Below, one piece after another: positions 6,891 through 18,160 of a stretch of DNA of 64,000 nt (position 1 is its first letter; each line of letters opens with the position of its first letter). Source of the DNA: Pseudomonas sp. 6D_7.1_Bac1 (GTDB lineage Bacteria; Pseudomonadota; Gammaproteobacteria; Pseudomonadales; Pseudomonadaceae); assembly GCF_025465945.1 (NCBI RefSeq), contig NZ_JANLNW010000020.1, positions 117,980 to 181,979 on the forward strand. The letters are read 5' to 3'. The position numbers and the translations under genes were made by a program. The notes beneath the pieces were generated by a model, which saw only the letters and a list, made by a program, of their open reading frames with translations, searched no databases and was not told where the DNA came from.

Positions 6891-9341
6891 TCAGAACAAA
6901 TCGATCGGCGCCGCTTCATCCGCTGGCAGCGGGCTGCCCGGGGCATTGCCGTTGCCCAGTTCGTTGACCGATGGCGGTGTGTCTTCGGCCTTGAACAGCT
7001 CGAAGTAGGCGCCTGGCGTGCTTGGCGTTGCTGCACGGCCACTGACCGGGTCAACCCGCAGGCTGAGGATGCCTTCAGGCTCAGCCTGGGTATGTGGCGG
7101 CATGCCTTTGAGCGCGGCGCCCATGTAGTTCATCCAGATTGGCAGCGCCACGGTGCCACCGAACTCGCGCTTGCCAAGGCTTTCCGGTTGGTCGAAACCG
7201 GTCCAGACCGTGGTCACGTAATCGGCGTTGTAGCCCGAGAACCAGGCATCCTTGGATTCGTTGGTGGTCCCGGTCTTGCCCGCGATGTCGCTGCGGCCCA
7301 GTGCCAGGGCGCGACGCCCGGTACCGAGCTTGATCACATCTTCAAGCATGCTGTTGAGGATGAAGGTGGTGCGCCCGTCGATGATGCGTTCAGCCACGGC
7401 CGGCGCCTGCGCGGCGGCTTGTGTTGCTTGTGCGGCCGGGGCTTCGCCTGGCGTCGGGTTGACCGTAAAGGTGGCGTTGGCCGGCGCTGCAATCCCGCTG
7501 CTGGCGATATCGCCCTTCGGCACGCTTGGCGGGTTGGCGACGAACAGCGTGTCACCGTTGCGGCTTTCGATCTTGTCGATGATGTAGGGGCTGATCTTGT
7601 AGCCGCCGTTGGCAAAGGTGCTCCAGCCAGTGGCGATTTCCATCGGTGTCAGCGTTGCGGTACCCAAGGCCAGCGAGAGGTTGCGCGGCAGGTCCTGTTT
7701 GTTGAAACCGAACTTGCTGATGTAGTCGATGGTGCGATCGACGCCCATCGCCTGGAGCAGGCGGATCGACACCAGGTTGCGCGACTTGTAGAGCGCCTCA
7801 CGCATGCGGATCGGGCCGAGGAAGGTGTTGGTGTCGTTCTTCGGACGCCAGACCTTGTCCAGGTACTCGTCGACGAACACGATCGGTGCGTCGTTTACCA
7901 GGCTCGCCGGGGTGTAGCCGTTGTCCAGCGCAGCGCTGTAGACGAATGGTTTGAAGCTCGAGCCCGGTTGGCGCTTGGCCTGCATTGCGCGGTTGTAGTT
8001 GCTCTGCTCGAAAGCGAAACCGCCGACCAGGGCGCGGATCGCGCCGTTCTGTGGGTCCAGCGAAACCAGCGCGCTTTGGGCGACCGGAATCTGGCTGAAC
8101 TTCAGGGCGTTGTCCGGCTGGCGCTGAACGCGAATCAGGTCACCGACCTGGGCGACGTCCGATGGCTGCTTCGGTACCGGGCCCATGCTGTTGGTATTCA
8201 GGAACGGGCGCGCCCATTTCATGCTGTCCCAGCTGACATGTTCTTCACCGCTGCGGGTCAGGACCTGCACGCCATTCTTCTCGACCAGGGTGACGATGGC
8301 CGGTTCCAGGCCGCTGATGGTGCGCTGCTTGGTCAGTTCCGTGGCCCAGGCGTCGGGTGTCTTGCCCGGCAGACGGGATTCAGGGCCGCGGTAACCGTGA
8401 CGTTGATCGTAGGTGATCAAGCCTTCATGAACGGCGGTGTTGGCCATCTCCTGAAGGTTGCTCGGCACGGTGGTAGTGACGCGGAAACCTTCGGTGTAAG
8501 CATCGGCGCCATAACGACCGACCATTTCGGCGCGGGCCATTTCAGCGATATACGGCGCGTTCACTTCCGGCGTCGGCACGTGATAGCTGGCGTTCAGCGG
8601 CTCGTTGATTGCGGTCTGATACGCCGCCTCGTCGATTTTCCCGAGCTTGTACATGCGCCCCAGGATCCAGTCGCGACGTTCCTTGCTGCGCGCGGGGTTG
8701 GCCAACGGGTTGAAGCGCGAAGGCGCTTTCGGCAGGCCGGCGATCATCGCCATCTGCGCCAGGCTGACGTCACGAATCGATTTGCCGTAATACACCTGCG
8801 CCGCCGCCTCGATGCCGTAGGCGCGGTTACCCAGATAGATCTTGTTCACGTAAAGCTCAAGGATCTCGTCCTTGGTCAGCTGACGCTCGATTTGCAGGGC
8901 CAGGAGGATTTCCGTGGTCTTGCGCGAAAAGCTGCGTTCGCTGGTGAGGAAGAAGTTCTTCGCCACCTGCATGGTGATGGTGCTACCGCCGGATTGAATG
9001 TGTCCGCTTTTGACCAATTGGGTCGCGGCACGCATCAGGCTGCTGGGGTCGACGCCGTAGTGGTTGGCGAAGTTGTCGTCTTCAGCACTTAGTAACGCAT
9101 TGATGAAATTGGGGGGAATGTCGGCGAAACGGATCGGCGTGCGGCGCATTTCGCCAAACTCTGCGATCAACTTGCCGTCGCTGCTGTAGACCCGCAAGGG
9201 AATCTGCAACTGAATGCTTCTTAGTGCCTCCACGGACGGCAATCCGGGACTAAGGTAAAGAAAAGCGCCGCTCAGACCGAGGAGCAGTCCACAGAAAACG
9301 GCGACGATGGACCACCCGAAAAATTTCAGCAGACGAATCAA
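6891..9341 (-). CDS. mrcA: Penicillin-binding protein 1A (bifunctional glycosyltransferase/transpeptidase)
   Basis: Class A PBP that polymerises and crosslinks peptidoglycan in the periplasm; also named ponA. 816 residues. The N-terminal membrane anchor is at about 8-30. The GT51 domain carries its first conserved motif EDDNFANH at 87-94, with catalytic Glu87. The transpeptidase motifs are SxxK at Ser461-Lys464 (GSSFKP), SxN at Ser520-Asn522 (KSRN) and KTG at 689-691. An Ala/Pro-rich insert at about 615-650 is a linker typical of Pseudomonas PBP1A. Start is ATG at 9341. It is divergent from pilM, the usual arrangement in gammaproteobacteria. Confidence 0.97.
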   Translation of the reverse strand: MIRLLKFFGWSIVAVFCGLLLGLSGAFLYLSPGLPSVEALRSIQLQIPLRVYSSDGKLIAEFGEMRRTPIRFADIPPNFINALLSAEDDNFANHYGVDPSSLMRAATQLVKSGHIQSGGSTITMQVAKNFFLTSERSFSRKTTEILLALQIERQLTKDEILELYVNKIYLGNRAYGIEAAAQVYYGKSIRDVSLAQMAMIAGLPKAPSRFNPLANPARSKERRDWILGRMYKLGKIDEAAYQTAINEPLNASYHVPTPEVNAPYIAEMARAEMVGRYGADAYTEGFRVTTTVPSNLQEMANTAVHEGLITYDQRHGYRGPESRLPGKTPDAWATELTKQRTISGLEPAIVTLVEKNGVQVLTRSGEEHVSWDSMKWARPFLNTNSMGPVPKQPSDVAQVGDLIRVQRQPDNALKFSQIPVAQSALVSLDPQNGAIRALVGGFAFEQSNYNRAMQAKRQPGSSFKPFVYSAALDNGYTPASLVNDAPIVFVDEYLDKVWRPKNDTNTFLGPIRMREALYKSRNLVSIRLLQAMGVDRTIDYISKFGFNKQDLPRNLSLALGTATLTPMEIATGWSTFANGGYKISPYIIDKIESRNGDTLFVANPPSVPKGDIASSGIAAPANATFTVNPTPGEAPAAQATQAAAQAPAVAERIIDGRTTFILNSMLEDVIKLGTGRRALALGRSDIAGKTGTTNESKDAWFSGYNADYVTTVWTGFDQPESLGKREFGGTVALPIWMNYMGAALKGMPPHTQAEPEGILSLRVDPVSGRAATPSTPGAYFELFKAEDTPPSVNELGNGNAPGSPLPADEAAPIDLF

Positions 9342-9441
9342 GGCTTTTGGACATCCAGGGTAAAGAATGAATTAGGCGTCAGGGCATTCAGAGTCAGCAA
9401 GGATCGACCCGCGCTTGGGAAAGCGGAGAAAAACGCAGGGC

Positions 9442-9447
9442 ATTATA
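9442..9447 (-). promoter_or_regulatory. Putative -10 element for mrcA
   Basis: ATTATA on the plus strand reads TATAAT on the minus strand, about 100 bp upstream of mrcA. I see no good -35 at the normal distance, so this is weak. Confidence 0.3.
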
Positions 9448-9528
9448 AGCATTTTTCCACCGAAAGCGCATTTGGCGCCTCTGTCAAGGCGCCGCTATTG
9501 AATGCAACGAACCATACAGAGTCCGTAA

Positions 9529-10619
<1,091 letters not shown>

Positions 10620-10620
<1 letters not shown>

Positions 10621-11186
10621 TGGCGCGGATCAATCTTCTCCCTTGGCGCGAAGAACTGCGCGAGGAACGTCGCAAGCGCTTCCTGTTGGCGCTGGCCGGG
10701 GTGTTGGTCGCGGCAGTCGGCGTGATTCTGCTGGGGGACCGCTACATCAGCAGTGCCATTGATCGACAAGTCGCGCGCAACGATTACGTGGCTAAACAAG
10801 TGGCCGTGCTCGATGACCGGATCAGGCAGATCAGCGATCTGAAAGCCCGGCGCCAGCAGCTCGTGGAGCGGATGCGGATCATCCAGGACTTGCAAGGCAA
10901 CCGGCCGATCAGCGGGCGGATCTTCGATCAATTGGCGCGTACGCTGCCAGACGGGGTGTATTTCACCGACGTGAAAATGCTCGATAAAACGCTGTCCATC
11001 AGCGGTGCGGCAGAATCGAACAACCGTGTCTCGGACTTGTTGCGCAACCTTGATGCCTCCGATTGGTTTGATTCGCCGAGCCTGACCGAGGTGAAGGCGA
11101 CCACCGCCGGGGCGCTGGATCAGGCCAATGTGTTCCAGTTGACCGTTCGCCAGACTCAGCCGGCCGCAGCGGAGGACGCGAAATGA
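10620..11186 (+). CDS. pilN: Type IV pilus assembly protein PilN
   Basis: Bitopic inner-membrane protein of 188 residues. The conserved cytoplasmic N-terminus ARINLLPWREELREER is the PilM-binding motif. One transmembrane helix lies at about 22-42 (FLLALAGVLVAAVGVILLG), then a periplasmic coiled coil and a ferredoxin-like domain that dimerises with PilO. The start codon overlaps the pilM stop and the end overlaps pilO by four bases, so the genes are translationally coupled. Confidence 0.97.
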
Positions 11187-11806
11187 GTCCGGCCGAATGG
11201 TTCGAGAGTCTGCGCAAGGTCGATATCAATGACCTGGACCTCAGCACCATGGGCTCCTGGCCTGCGGCGGTCAAAGGTCTGCTCGGCGGGTTGCTGATGG
11301 TTCTGGTGCTGGCGCTGGGTTACAGCTTTTACCTCAAGGATCTTGACGATCAGCTCGAAGCAGCCCGTGCCGGGGAAATCACCCTCAAGGAGCAGTTCGC
11401 GAGCAAAGCGCATCTGGCAGCCAATCTTGAGGCTTATATCGAGCAGATGAAGGAAATGGAAACCTCCTTCGGCGTGCTATTGCGACAGTTGCCCAGCGAT
11501 ACCGAAGTGCCCGGCCTGCTGGAAGACATCACCCGTACCGGATTGGGCAGCGGGCTGGAGTTCGAAGAGATCAAGCTGCTGCCGGAAGTCACCCAGCCGT
11601 TCTACATCGAGCTGCCGATCCAGGTCACTGTGACCGGCGCCTACCACGACCTGGCAACTTTCGTCAGTGGCGTCGCCAGCCTCCCACGGATCGTCACCCT
11701 GCACAACTTCAACATCGAGCCAGTGGCTGCGGGCAGTGGCTCGAAACTGCGTATGAACATCCTGGCCAAGACCTACCGCTACAACGACAAGGGGCTGCAG
11801 AAATGA
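11183..11806 (+). CDS. pilO: Type IV pilus assembly protein PilO
   Basis: Inner-membrane partner of PilN, 207 residues: a short cytoplasmic start, one transmembrane helix at about 33-52 (GLLGGLLMVLVLALGYSFYL), a periplasmic coiled coil, and a C-terminal ferredoxin-like domain. The helix-rich stretch YIEQMKEMETSFGVLLRQLP and the T-V-T-GAYHDLATFVSGVASLPRIV region match the family. The PilNO dimer links PilM in the cytoplasm to PilP and PilQ in the envelope. ATGA overlaps at both ends of the gene. Confidence 0.96.
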   Translation: MSPAEWFESLRKVDINDLDLSTMGSWPAAVKGLLGGLLMVLVLALGYSFYLKDLDDQLEAARAGEITLKEQFASKAHLAANLEAYIEQMKEMETSFGVLLRQLPSDTEVPGLLEDITRTGLGSGLEFEEIKLLPEVTQPFYIELPIQVTVTGAYHDLATFVSGVASLPRIVTLHNFNIEPVAAGSGSKLRMNILAKTYRYNDKGLQK

Positions 11807-12330
11807 ATGCGGCCCGATGGTTTTCGCTGCTTCTGCTGCTGGGTGGTCTCGCCGGTTGTGGCAATGGTAACGACTTCAGTGATCTGGATGCCTACATGAG
11901 CGAGGTGCGCTTGCGCCCGCCCGGCAAGATTGAGCCTGTGCCGACGTTCAGGTCTTACGAAACCTTCACCTACAACGCTGCGTCTTTACGCAGCCCGTTT
12001 TCACCGCAGATCAGGACGGATCTGGCAGGTCGGAAACAGGGTTCGCGCAACGTCAAACCCGATCCGCACCGGATCAAACAATACCTCGAAGGTTTCAACA
12101 TCGAGCAGTTTGAAATGGTCGGCACTATCTCCAATGCCTCAGGAGTCTTTGCGCTATTGCGCGGCGCCGGTGGGGTGCATCGGTTGAAGGTCGGTGACTA
12201 CCTGGGGCGCAACGATGGCCGGATCGTGGCCATCAGCGACTCGCAAGTCGATGTGGTCGAAATCGTTCCCGATGGCGAGGGTGCCTGGCTGGAGCGACCG
12301 CGGACTATTCCTTTGAAAGAGCACTCATAG
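11803..12330 (+). CDS. pilP: Type IV pilus biogenesis lipoprotein PilP
   Basis: Inner-membrane-tethered lipoprotein of 175 residues with lipobox LAGC and acylated Cys19 after a short signal peptide. An unstructured linker follows, then a C-terminal beta domain (about 85-165; VGTISNASGVFALLR, VHRLKVGDYLGRNDGRI) that contacts the N0 domain of PilQ. It connects the PilNO dimer to the secretin. Overlaps pilO by four bases; pilQ begins 13 bases after the stop. Confidence 0.96.
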   Translation: MNAARWFSLLLLLGGLAGCGNGNDFSDLDAYMSEVRLRPPGKIEPVPTFRSYETFTYNAASLRSPFSPQIRTDLAGRKQGSRNVKPDPHRIKQYLEGFNIEQFEMVGTISNASGVFALLRGAGGVHRLKVGDYLGRNDGRIVAISDSQVDVVEIVPDGEGAWLERPRTIPLKEHS

Positions 12331-12343
12331 TGGAACTCGAATC

Positions 12344-14428
12344 ATGAACAGGATCCTTTCAGCCCTCGGGATGTCGCTATGGATGGCGCTGCTTTCACCG
12401 ATGGTACAGGCGGCCAATCTTAAAACGCTGGATGTCGCCGCGCTGCCGGGTGATCGCGTCGAGTTGAAACTGGCTTTCGATGGGCCACCGCCCGCGCCCC
12501 ATGGCTACACCACCGATCAACCGGCGCGAATCGCTCTCGATTTACCGGGTGTGAGCAGTCAGCTGGCAAGCAAGACGCGTGACCTGGGAGGCGGCAACGC
12601 CCGCAGCGCGACGGTGGTCGAGGCCAAGGATCGTACTCGTTTGATCATCAACCTGACGCAGTTGACGCCTTACAGCACGCGCGTTGAGGGCAACACGCTG
12701 TATGTGGTGGTTGGGCAGGCCGCAGGCAGAGCTCAAAAAAAACGGCCCGCCGCACCGAGAGTGGCCAGTGCCACACCGGCGCCAGACAAGAGCTACGCCC
12801 CCGTCAGCAAGGCGATTCGCGGCGTGGACTTTCAGCGCGGTGAGCAGGGTGAAGGCAATGTCATCATTGATCTCTCGGACCCAGGCATTAGCCCGGACAT
12901 CCAGGAACATGACGGCAAGATCATCCTCAACTTCGCCAAAACCCAGTTGCCTGAACGCTTGCGGGTTCGTCTCGATGTCAAGGATTTCGCCACACCGGTG
13001 CAATTCGTCAATGCCAGTGCGTCCTCCGATAAGACCAGCATCAGCATCGAGCCCAGCGGTGCATTCGACTATTCGACTTACCAGACCGACAACAAGCTGA
13101 CTGTCAGCGTCCGCCCGATGACCGTCGATGATCTGCGCAAGCGCAACGCAGAGCGCTTTGCCTACAGCGGCGAGAAGCTGTCATTGAATTTTCAGGACAT
13201 CGACGTGCGCTCGGTACTGCAGCTGATCGCCGACTTCACCAACCTCAATCTGGTGGCCAGTGACACGGTGCAGGGTGGCATCACCTTGCGCCTGCAAAAC
13301 GTGCCGTGGGATCAGGCGCTGGACCTGGTGCTCAAGACCAAAGGCCTGGACAAGCGCAAGATTGGCAACGTCTTGCTGGTAGCGCCGGCCGATGAGATTG
13401 CTGCCCGCGAGCGCCAGGAACTGGAGTCGCGCAAGCAGATTGCCGAACTGGCGCCATTGCGCCGTGAGCTGTTGCAGGTCAACTATGCCAAGGCGGCGGA
13501 TATCGCCAAGCTGTTCCAGTCGGTGACCAGCGCCGAGGCGAAAATCGATGAGCGCGGTTCGATCACCGTCGATGAGCGAACCAACAACATCATTGCCTAC
13601 CAGACCCAGGATCGCCTGGATGAGCTACGGCGGATCGTCGCTCAGCTGGATATTCCCGTGCGTCAGGTGATGATCGAGGCGCGGATCGTCGAAGCCAACG
13701 TCGACTACGACAAAAGCCTCGGCGTTCGCTGGGGTGGTTCGGTGAGTAACAAGGGGAACTGGAACGCCTCCGGCGTCAGCAACGGGGCTAACGCCTCATC
13801 GACCATTGGTACACCGGGCAGCACCAGCACCAACTCACCGTTCGTCGACATGGGCACGGCGGGCAATACCTCGGGGATCGGCATCGCCTTCATCACCGAC
13901 AACGTGTTGCTGGACCTTGAGCTGACCGCCATGGAGAAGACCGGTAACGGGGAAATCGTCTCTCAACCCAAAGTGGTCACCTCCGACAAGGAAACCGCGA
14001 AGATCCTCAAGGGTACGGAAATTCCCTATCAGGAAGCCAGCTCCAGCGGTGCGACATCGGTGTCATTCAAGGAGGCCTCGTTGTCGCTCGAAGTGACGCC
14101 ACAGATCACCCCGGACAACCGCATCATCATGGAGGTCAAGGTCACCAAGGATGAGCCGGATTACCTGAACAAAGTGCAGGATGTACCGCCGATCAAGAAG
14201 AACGAGGTCAACGCCAAGGTACTGGTCAACGACGGCGAGACCATCGTCATCGGTGGAGTTTTCTCAAATACTCAGAGCAAGGTTGTAGATAAGGTGCCAT
14301 TTCTCGGTGATGTGCCGTATCTTGGCCGCCTTTTCCGGCGTGACGTGGTGTCGGAGAAAAAATCCGAGCTGCTGGTATTTCTCACTCCGCGTATCATGAA
14401 TAACCAGGCGATTGCTGTGAGTCATTGA
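12344..14428 (+). CDS. pilQ: Type IV pilus secretin PilQ
   Basis: Outer-membrane secretin pore through which the pilus passes. 694 residues with a Sec signal peptide ending near residue 24. One or two AMIN peptidoglycan-binding domains lie at about 25-250, then an STN/N0 domain at about 285-340 ([18 protein letters not shown]), an N1 domain, and the secretin beta-barrel domain to the end, with the signature [14 protein letters not shown] near 650. The C-terminus [10 protein letters not shown] is typical. Last gene of pilMNOPQ; aroK starts four bases after its stop, so aroK is probably co-transcribed. Confidence 0.97.
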   Translation: MNRILSALGMSLWMALLSPMVQAANLKTLDVAALPGDRVELKLAFDGPPPAPHGYTTDQPARIALDLPGVSSQLASKTRDLGGGNARSATVVEAKDRTRLIINLTQLTPYSTRVEGNTLYVVVGQAAGRAQKKRPAAPRVASATPAPDKSYAPVSKAIRGVDFQRGEQGEGNVIIDLSDPGISPDIQEHDGKIILNFAKTQLPERLRVRLDVKDFATPVQFVNASASSDKTSISIEPSGAFDYSTYQTDNKLTVSVRPMTVDDLRKRNAERFAYSGEKLSLNFQDIDVRSVLQLIADFTNLNLVASDTVQGGITLRLQNVPWDQALDLVLKTKGLDKRKIGNVLLVAPADEIAARERQELESRKQIAELAPLRRELLQVNYAKAADIAKLFQSVTSAEAKIDERGSITVDERTNNIIAYQTQDRLDELRRIVAQLDIPVRQVMIEARIVEANVDYDKSLGVRWGGSVSNKGNWNASGVSNGANASSTIGTPGSTSTNSPFVDMGTAGNTSGIGIAFITDNVLLDLELTAMEKTGNGEIVSQPKVVTSDKETAKILKGTEIPYQEASSSGATSVSFKEASLSLEVTPQITPDNRIIMEVKVTKDEPDYLNKVQDVPPIKKNEVNAKVLVNDGETIVIGGVFSNTQSKVVDKVPFLGDVPYLGRLFRRDVVSEKKSELLVFLTPRIMNNQAIAVSH

Positions 14429-14432
14429 TTCT

Positions 14433-14951
14433 GTGCGAAATTTGATTCTTGTTGGGCCGATGGGTGCTGGAAAAAGCACCATCGGCCGCTTGTTGGCCAA
14501 AGAGCTACGCCTGCCGTTCAAGGATTCCGATAAGGAAATTGAATTGCGCACAGGCGCCAATATCCCGTGGATCTTCGATAAAGAAGGCGAGCCCGGCTTT
14601 CGTGATCGCGAGCAGGCGATGATCGCCGAGCTGTGCGCGCTCGATGGCGTGGTGCTGGCGACCGGTGGTGGCGCAGTGATGCGCGACGCCAATCGTCGAG
14701 CGCTGCACGCCGGCGGGCGAGTGGTGTATCTGCACGCGTCGGTCGAACAGCAGGTCGGGCGCACTGCGCGTGATCGCAATCGTCCGTTGTTGCGCACCGC
14801 CGATCCGGCAAAAACCCTCCGGGATTTGCTGGCGCTGCGCGATCCGCTGTATCGGGAAATCGCCGACCTGGTGGTGGAAACCGATGAACGGCCGCCGCGA
14901 ATGGTGGTGCTGGATATCCTGGAACGCTTGCAGCAGCTACCTCCCCGTTAA
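14433..14951 (+). CDS. aroK: Shikimate kinase
   Basis: ATP-dependent phosphorylation of shikimate to shikimate-3-phosphate in the chorismate pathway. 172 residues starting at a GTG codon four bases after pilQ. The P-loop GPMGAGKST is at 8-16, the shikimate-binding D-DKEIE region near 32-37, and GGGAV near 77-81. The pilQ-aroK-aroB linkage is conserved in many gammaproteobacteria. Confidence 0.96.
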   Translation: MRNLILVGPMGAGKSTIGRLLAKELRLPFKDSDKEIELRTGANIPWIFDKEGEPGFRDREQAMIAELCALDGVVLATGGGAVMRDANRRALHAGGRVVYLHASVEQQVGRTARDRNRPLLRTADPAKTLRDLLALRDPLYREIADLVVETDERPPRMVVLDILERLQQLPPR

Positions 14952-15098
14952 TGCGCAGAGCGAAATGCGCTATCCTCGGCTCCGGTCATAACCGTTCGAG
15001 GGTGTGGCGCGTGGCTGGTGGGCAACGTCACACAAGCAGATGTTGCCAGTCGATAATGTAAGGCAGGACGCCTGATTCCAACTTCACTGTGGGGACAC

Positions 15099-16199
15099 AT
15101 GCAGACACTTAAGGTCGATTTAGGCGAGCGTAGCTACCCGATCCATATTGGCGAAGGGTTGCTGGATCAGCCCGAACTGCTGGCGCCGCATATCGCCGGG
15201 CGGCAAGTCGCGATCATCTCCAACGAGACCGTTGCGCCGCTGTATCTAGAGCGTCTGACCCGCAGCCTTGCACAATTTTCGGTTATTTCCGTGGTTCTGC
15301 CCGACGGCGAAGCCTTCAAGAACTGGGAAACCCTGCAAACCATCTTTGACGGCCTGCTCACGGCCCGCCATGACCGCCGCACTACCGTGATCGCCCTGGG
15401 CGGCGGTGTGATTGGCGACATGGCCGGTTTTGCCGCCGCCTGTTATCAGCGTGGTGTCGATTTCATCCAGGTCCCGACCACCTTGCTGTCGCAAGTCGAC
15501 TCCTCGGTGGGCGGCAAGACCGGCATCAACCACCCGCTGGGCAAAAACATGGTCGGCGCCTTCTATCAGCCGAACGTCGTGTTGATCGATACCGCCACGC
15601 TCAATACCTTGCCGGCTCGCGAGTTGTCTGCGGGCCTGGCCGAGGTCATCAAATACGGGCTGATCTGCGACGAGCCGTTCCTCACCTGGCTCGAAGATAA
15701 CGTCGATCGCCTGCGGGCGCTGGATCAAACGGCCCTGACCTACGCTATCGAACGCTCCTGCGCGGCCAAGGCTGCTGTGGTCGGTGCCGACGAGCGTGAG
15801 TCCGGTGTTCGCGCCACGCTCAATCTGGGGCATACCTTCGGCCACGCCATCGAAACCCACATGGGCTATGGTGTCTGGCTACATGGTGAAGCGGTGGCTG
15901 CTGGCACTGTAATGGCCCTGGAAATGTCTTCGCGTCTGGGCTGGATCAGTGCCCAGGAGCGTGATCGTGGCATTCGCCTGTTCCAGCGTGCCGGGTTGCC
16001 GGTCATCCCGCCGCAAGAGATGACTGAAGCCGATTTTCTCGAACACATGGCAATTGACAAGAAAGTAATCGACGGTCGTTTGCGACTGGTGTTGTTGCGC
16101 CGCATGGGCGAAGCCGTAGTGACCGACGATTATCCGAAAGAGGTTTTACAGGCCACGCTGGGGGCGGATTACCGCGCCCTGGCTCAGCTTAAAGGTTAA
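15099..16199 (+). CDS. aroB: 3-dehydroquinate synthase
   Basis: NAD- and divalent-metal-dependent conversion of DAHP to 3-dehydroquinate, second step of the shikimate pathway. 366 residues. The nucleotide-binding [14 protein letters not shown] is near residue 100, substrate-site [21 protein letters not shown] near 125-145, and metal ligands in [27 protein letters not shown] sequence near 245-265. Separated from aroK by 147 bp without a gene, so it may have its own promoter. The SPOR-domain gene follows 10 bp downstream. Confidence 0.97.
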   Translation: MQTLKVDLGERSYPIHIGEGLLDQPELLAPHIAGRQVAIISNETVAPLYLERLTRSLAQFSVISVVLPDGEAFKNWETLQTIFDGLLTARHDRRTTVIALGGGVIGDMAGFAAACYQRGVDFIQVPTTLLSQVDSSVGGKTGINHPLGKNMVGAFYQPNVVLIDTATLNTLPARELSAGLAEVIKYGLICDEPFLTWLEDNVDRLRALDQTALTYAIERSCAAKAAVVGADERESGVRATLNLGHTFGHAIETHMGYGVWLHGEAVAAGTVMALEMSSRLGWISAQERDRGIRLFQRAGLPVIPPQEMTEADFLEHMAIDKKVIDGRLRLVLLRRMGEAVVTDDYPKEVLQATLGADYRALAQLKG

Positions 16200-16209
16200 T
16201 AAGATCCCG

Positions 16210-17811
16210 ATGACTAGTTTGCATGCCGACGAGGCGTTCCTCGGCCACTACCAGTTGAGTCACGACCCTTTTGCTCCACGGGTACCTGGCTTCAAATTCT
16301 TCCCGGCCCAGCGCAAACCCGTGCTGGGGCAACTGCATCACCTGGCGCGTTACAGCCAGTTGTTGCTGGTGGTCACCGGCCCGCAAGGCAGCGGCAAGAC
16401 CCTGTTGCGTCAGGCGCTGGTAGCCAGCACCAACAAGCAATCGGTGCAGAGCGTGGTGGTTTCCGCCCGTGGCGCCGGCGACGCGGCAGGTGTGTTGCGT
16501 CAGGTGGCTCAGGCGCTGAACGTCGCCCAGGCTGAAGTCGGCGCGATCCTCAAGCAGGTGGTGCAGCTCGCACTGACTGGCCAGGAAGTTTACTTGCTGG
16601 TCGATGACGCCGAGCAACTCGACGAATCCGCCCTTGAAGCGCTGCTGGCGCTGGCGGCGGGTGCACCGGAAGGCCGTCCGCACGTGTTCCTGTTCGGCGA
16701 GTCGTCGTTGATCGCCGAGCTTGAGCAGTTGAGCACCGAGGAAGAGCGCTTCCACGTCATCGAGCTGCAACCTTACGCCGAAGAAGAAACCCGCGAATAC
16801 CTGGCCCAGCGACTCGAAGGCGCCGGTCAGGGAATCGAACTTTTCTCCGCGAATCAGATCTCTGAGATTCACGAAAGCTCCGATGGATGGCCTGGCAACA
16901 TCAATCAGGTCGCCCGCGATGCGATGATCGAAGCCATGATTGCTAGCCGCTCAGCGGTCAAGCGTCCAAGTATGGGGTTCAATATGCCGAAGAAACACGT
17001 ATTGGCGATATCCGCCGTAGTCGTGGTCGCGGTGGCCGCCGCCTGGTTGATGCCAGGTCGCAGCAAGGCACCAACCACCGGCGCGCCAGCCAATGAGCAG
17101 GCTCAACTGCCGCTGGGTACACCGAAACCGAACGGCGGCGCTCCGGCGGTCGAGTTCGCCGGCAATACCCAGCCGATGCCGTTGCCGCTGGTCGGACAAT
17201 CGCAGCCAGTGATGCGTGGCCCATTGGCAGAAGCCGCGGGTGGTATCACCGAAGGCGACGACGGCGTACCGGTCGAAGGTTCCAGCGCCAAACCGCCTAC
17301 CGTGACCACCACCGCGCCTCCGGCAGGTATCCCGGCCGGTCCGACGCCAGCACCTGCGCCAGTTCCGGCGGCCAAGCCAACGCCTGCGCCGACTCAGGTC
17401 GCTACCACCAAGCCGGCCCCGGCACCTGCAGCCAAACCGGCTCCAGTGGCCAAGCCAACCCCGGTTGCCAAGCCGGTGGAGAAACCGGTCGAGAAGCCGG
17501 CCAACGTCGCCAAAGCTGCGACCGGCGGTACCTGGTATGCCGGTCAGGCGCCGGGCAACTACGTGGTGCAAATCCTCGGTACCAGCTCTGAAACCACGGC
17601 GCAAAACTTCGTCAAGGAACAGGGCGGCGAGTACCGCTATTTCAAGAAAGTCCTCAACGGCAAGCCGCTTTACGTCATCACCTACGGCAGCTTCGCCAAC
17701 CGCGATGCAGCCGTTACCGCCATCAAGGCCTTGCCAGCGAAGGTTCAGGCTGGTAAACCTTGGCCTCGCTCTGTCGCCAGCGTCCAACAGGAACTGGCAA
17801 CAACTCGCTGA
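16210..17811 (+). CDS. AAA ATPase with C-terminal SPOR domain (DamX-like)
   Basis: 533 residues combining three parts. The N-terminal AAA_22-type ATPase module has Walker A GPQGSGKT near residue 61 and the Walker B-like LLVDDAEQL near 133. A single transmembrane helix lies at about 264-282 (LAISAVVVVAVAAAWLMPG). A long periplasmic Pro/Ala/Lys linker with repeated PAPVAKPTP-like blocks runs from about 340 to 435, and a SPOR domain follows at about 445-525 (GNYVVQILGTS, YVITYGSFANRDAA). SPOR domains bind denuded septal peptidoglycan, so it is probably recruited to the division site like DamX. It occupies the damX position downstream of aroB. Confidence 0.88.
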   Translation: MTSLHADEAFLGHYQLSHDPFAPRVPGFKFFPAQRKPVLGQLHHLARYSQLLLVVTGPQGSGKTLLRQALVASTNKQSVQSVVVSARGAGDAAGVLRQVAQALNVAQAEVGAILKQVVQLALTGQEVYLLVDDAEQLDESALEALLALAAGAPEGRPHVFLFGESSLIAELEQLSTEEERFHVIELQPYAEEETREYLAQRLEGAGQGIELFSANQISEIHESSDGWPGNINQVARDAMIEAMIASRSAVKRPSMGFNMPKKHVLAISAVVVVAVAAAWLMPGRSKAPTTGAPANEQAQLPLGTPKPNGGAPAVEFAGNTQPMPLPLVGQSQPVMRGPLAEAAGGITEGDDGVPVEGSSAKPPTVTTTAPPAGIPAGPTPAPAPVPAAKPTPAPTQVATTKPAPAPAAKPAPVAKPTPVAKPVEKPVEKPANVAKAATGGTWYAGQAPGNYVVQILGTSSETTAQNFVKEQGGEYRYFKKVLNGKPLYVITYGSFANRDAAVTAIKALPAKVQAGKPWPRSVASVQQELATTR

Positions 17812-17817
17812 AGATTC

Positions 17818-17840
17818 GGCGGCCTTACCCAGGCCGCCTC
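17818..17840 (+). terminator. Possible terminator after the DamX-like gene
   Basis: GGCGGCC (17818-17824) and GGCCGCC (17832-17838) form a perfect 7-bp stem a few bases after the stop codon, but the tail is TCTCCC and not a T-run, so efficiency is doubtful. Confidence 0.4.
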
Positions 17841-18160
17841 TCCCGGCACCTCAAAATTTCTACAAGCGCATGTGGCTGTCAAAGCCGCGTGCCTTGTGGT
17901 GTCTGCGTCACAGTAGTCTTTGAGTCGTTGCGGTCAACATTAAAAATGTTTTGACTAGCACAGCATATCGCTTTAAACCTTTCATAAATGCGACATAGAT
18001 TTGCGATGTTTCGTCGTCAAATTTGTGAGCCTCTGTGTCGGTGTGTACAATGACCTCCCTTTTGCCCCCACAAAGCTGGCGTACGTTCGGCGTGGAAGGT
18101 AACTGGTTGAATTGAAAAGAAATTTGTCTCGATAAGAGGCAGCCTGGTGAGAAAGTGTCT
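17841..18160. other. Intergenic region upstream of gltB
   Basis: A 320-bp relatively AT-rich stretch without a supportable gene. It holds the gltB promoter described separately and implies a 5' leader of about 100 nt. Confidence 0.7.
18023..18051 (+). promoter_or_regulatory. Putative sigma-70 promoter of gltBD
   Basis: TTGTGA (18023-18028), 17-base spacer, TACAAT (18046-18051), in the gap before gltB. Assigned by consensus similarity and spacing. Confidence 0.5.

Noticed and set aside
7092..9092. 666-residue open frame on the plus strand
   Set aside because: Antisense of mrcA, whose motifs are intact; no homology seen in the translation.
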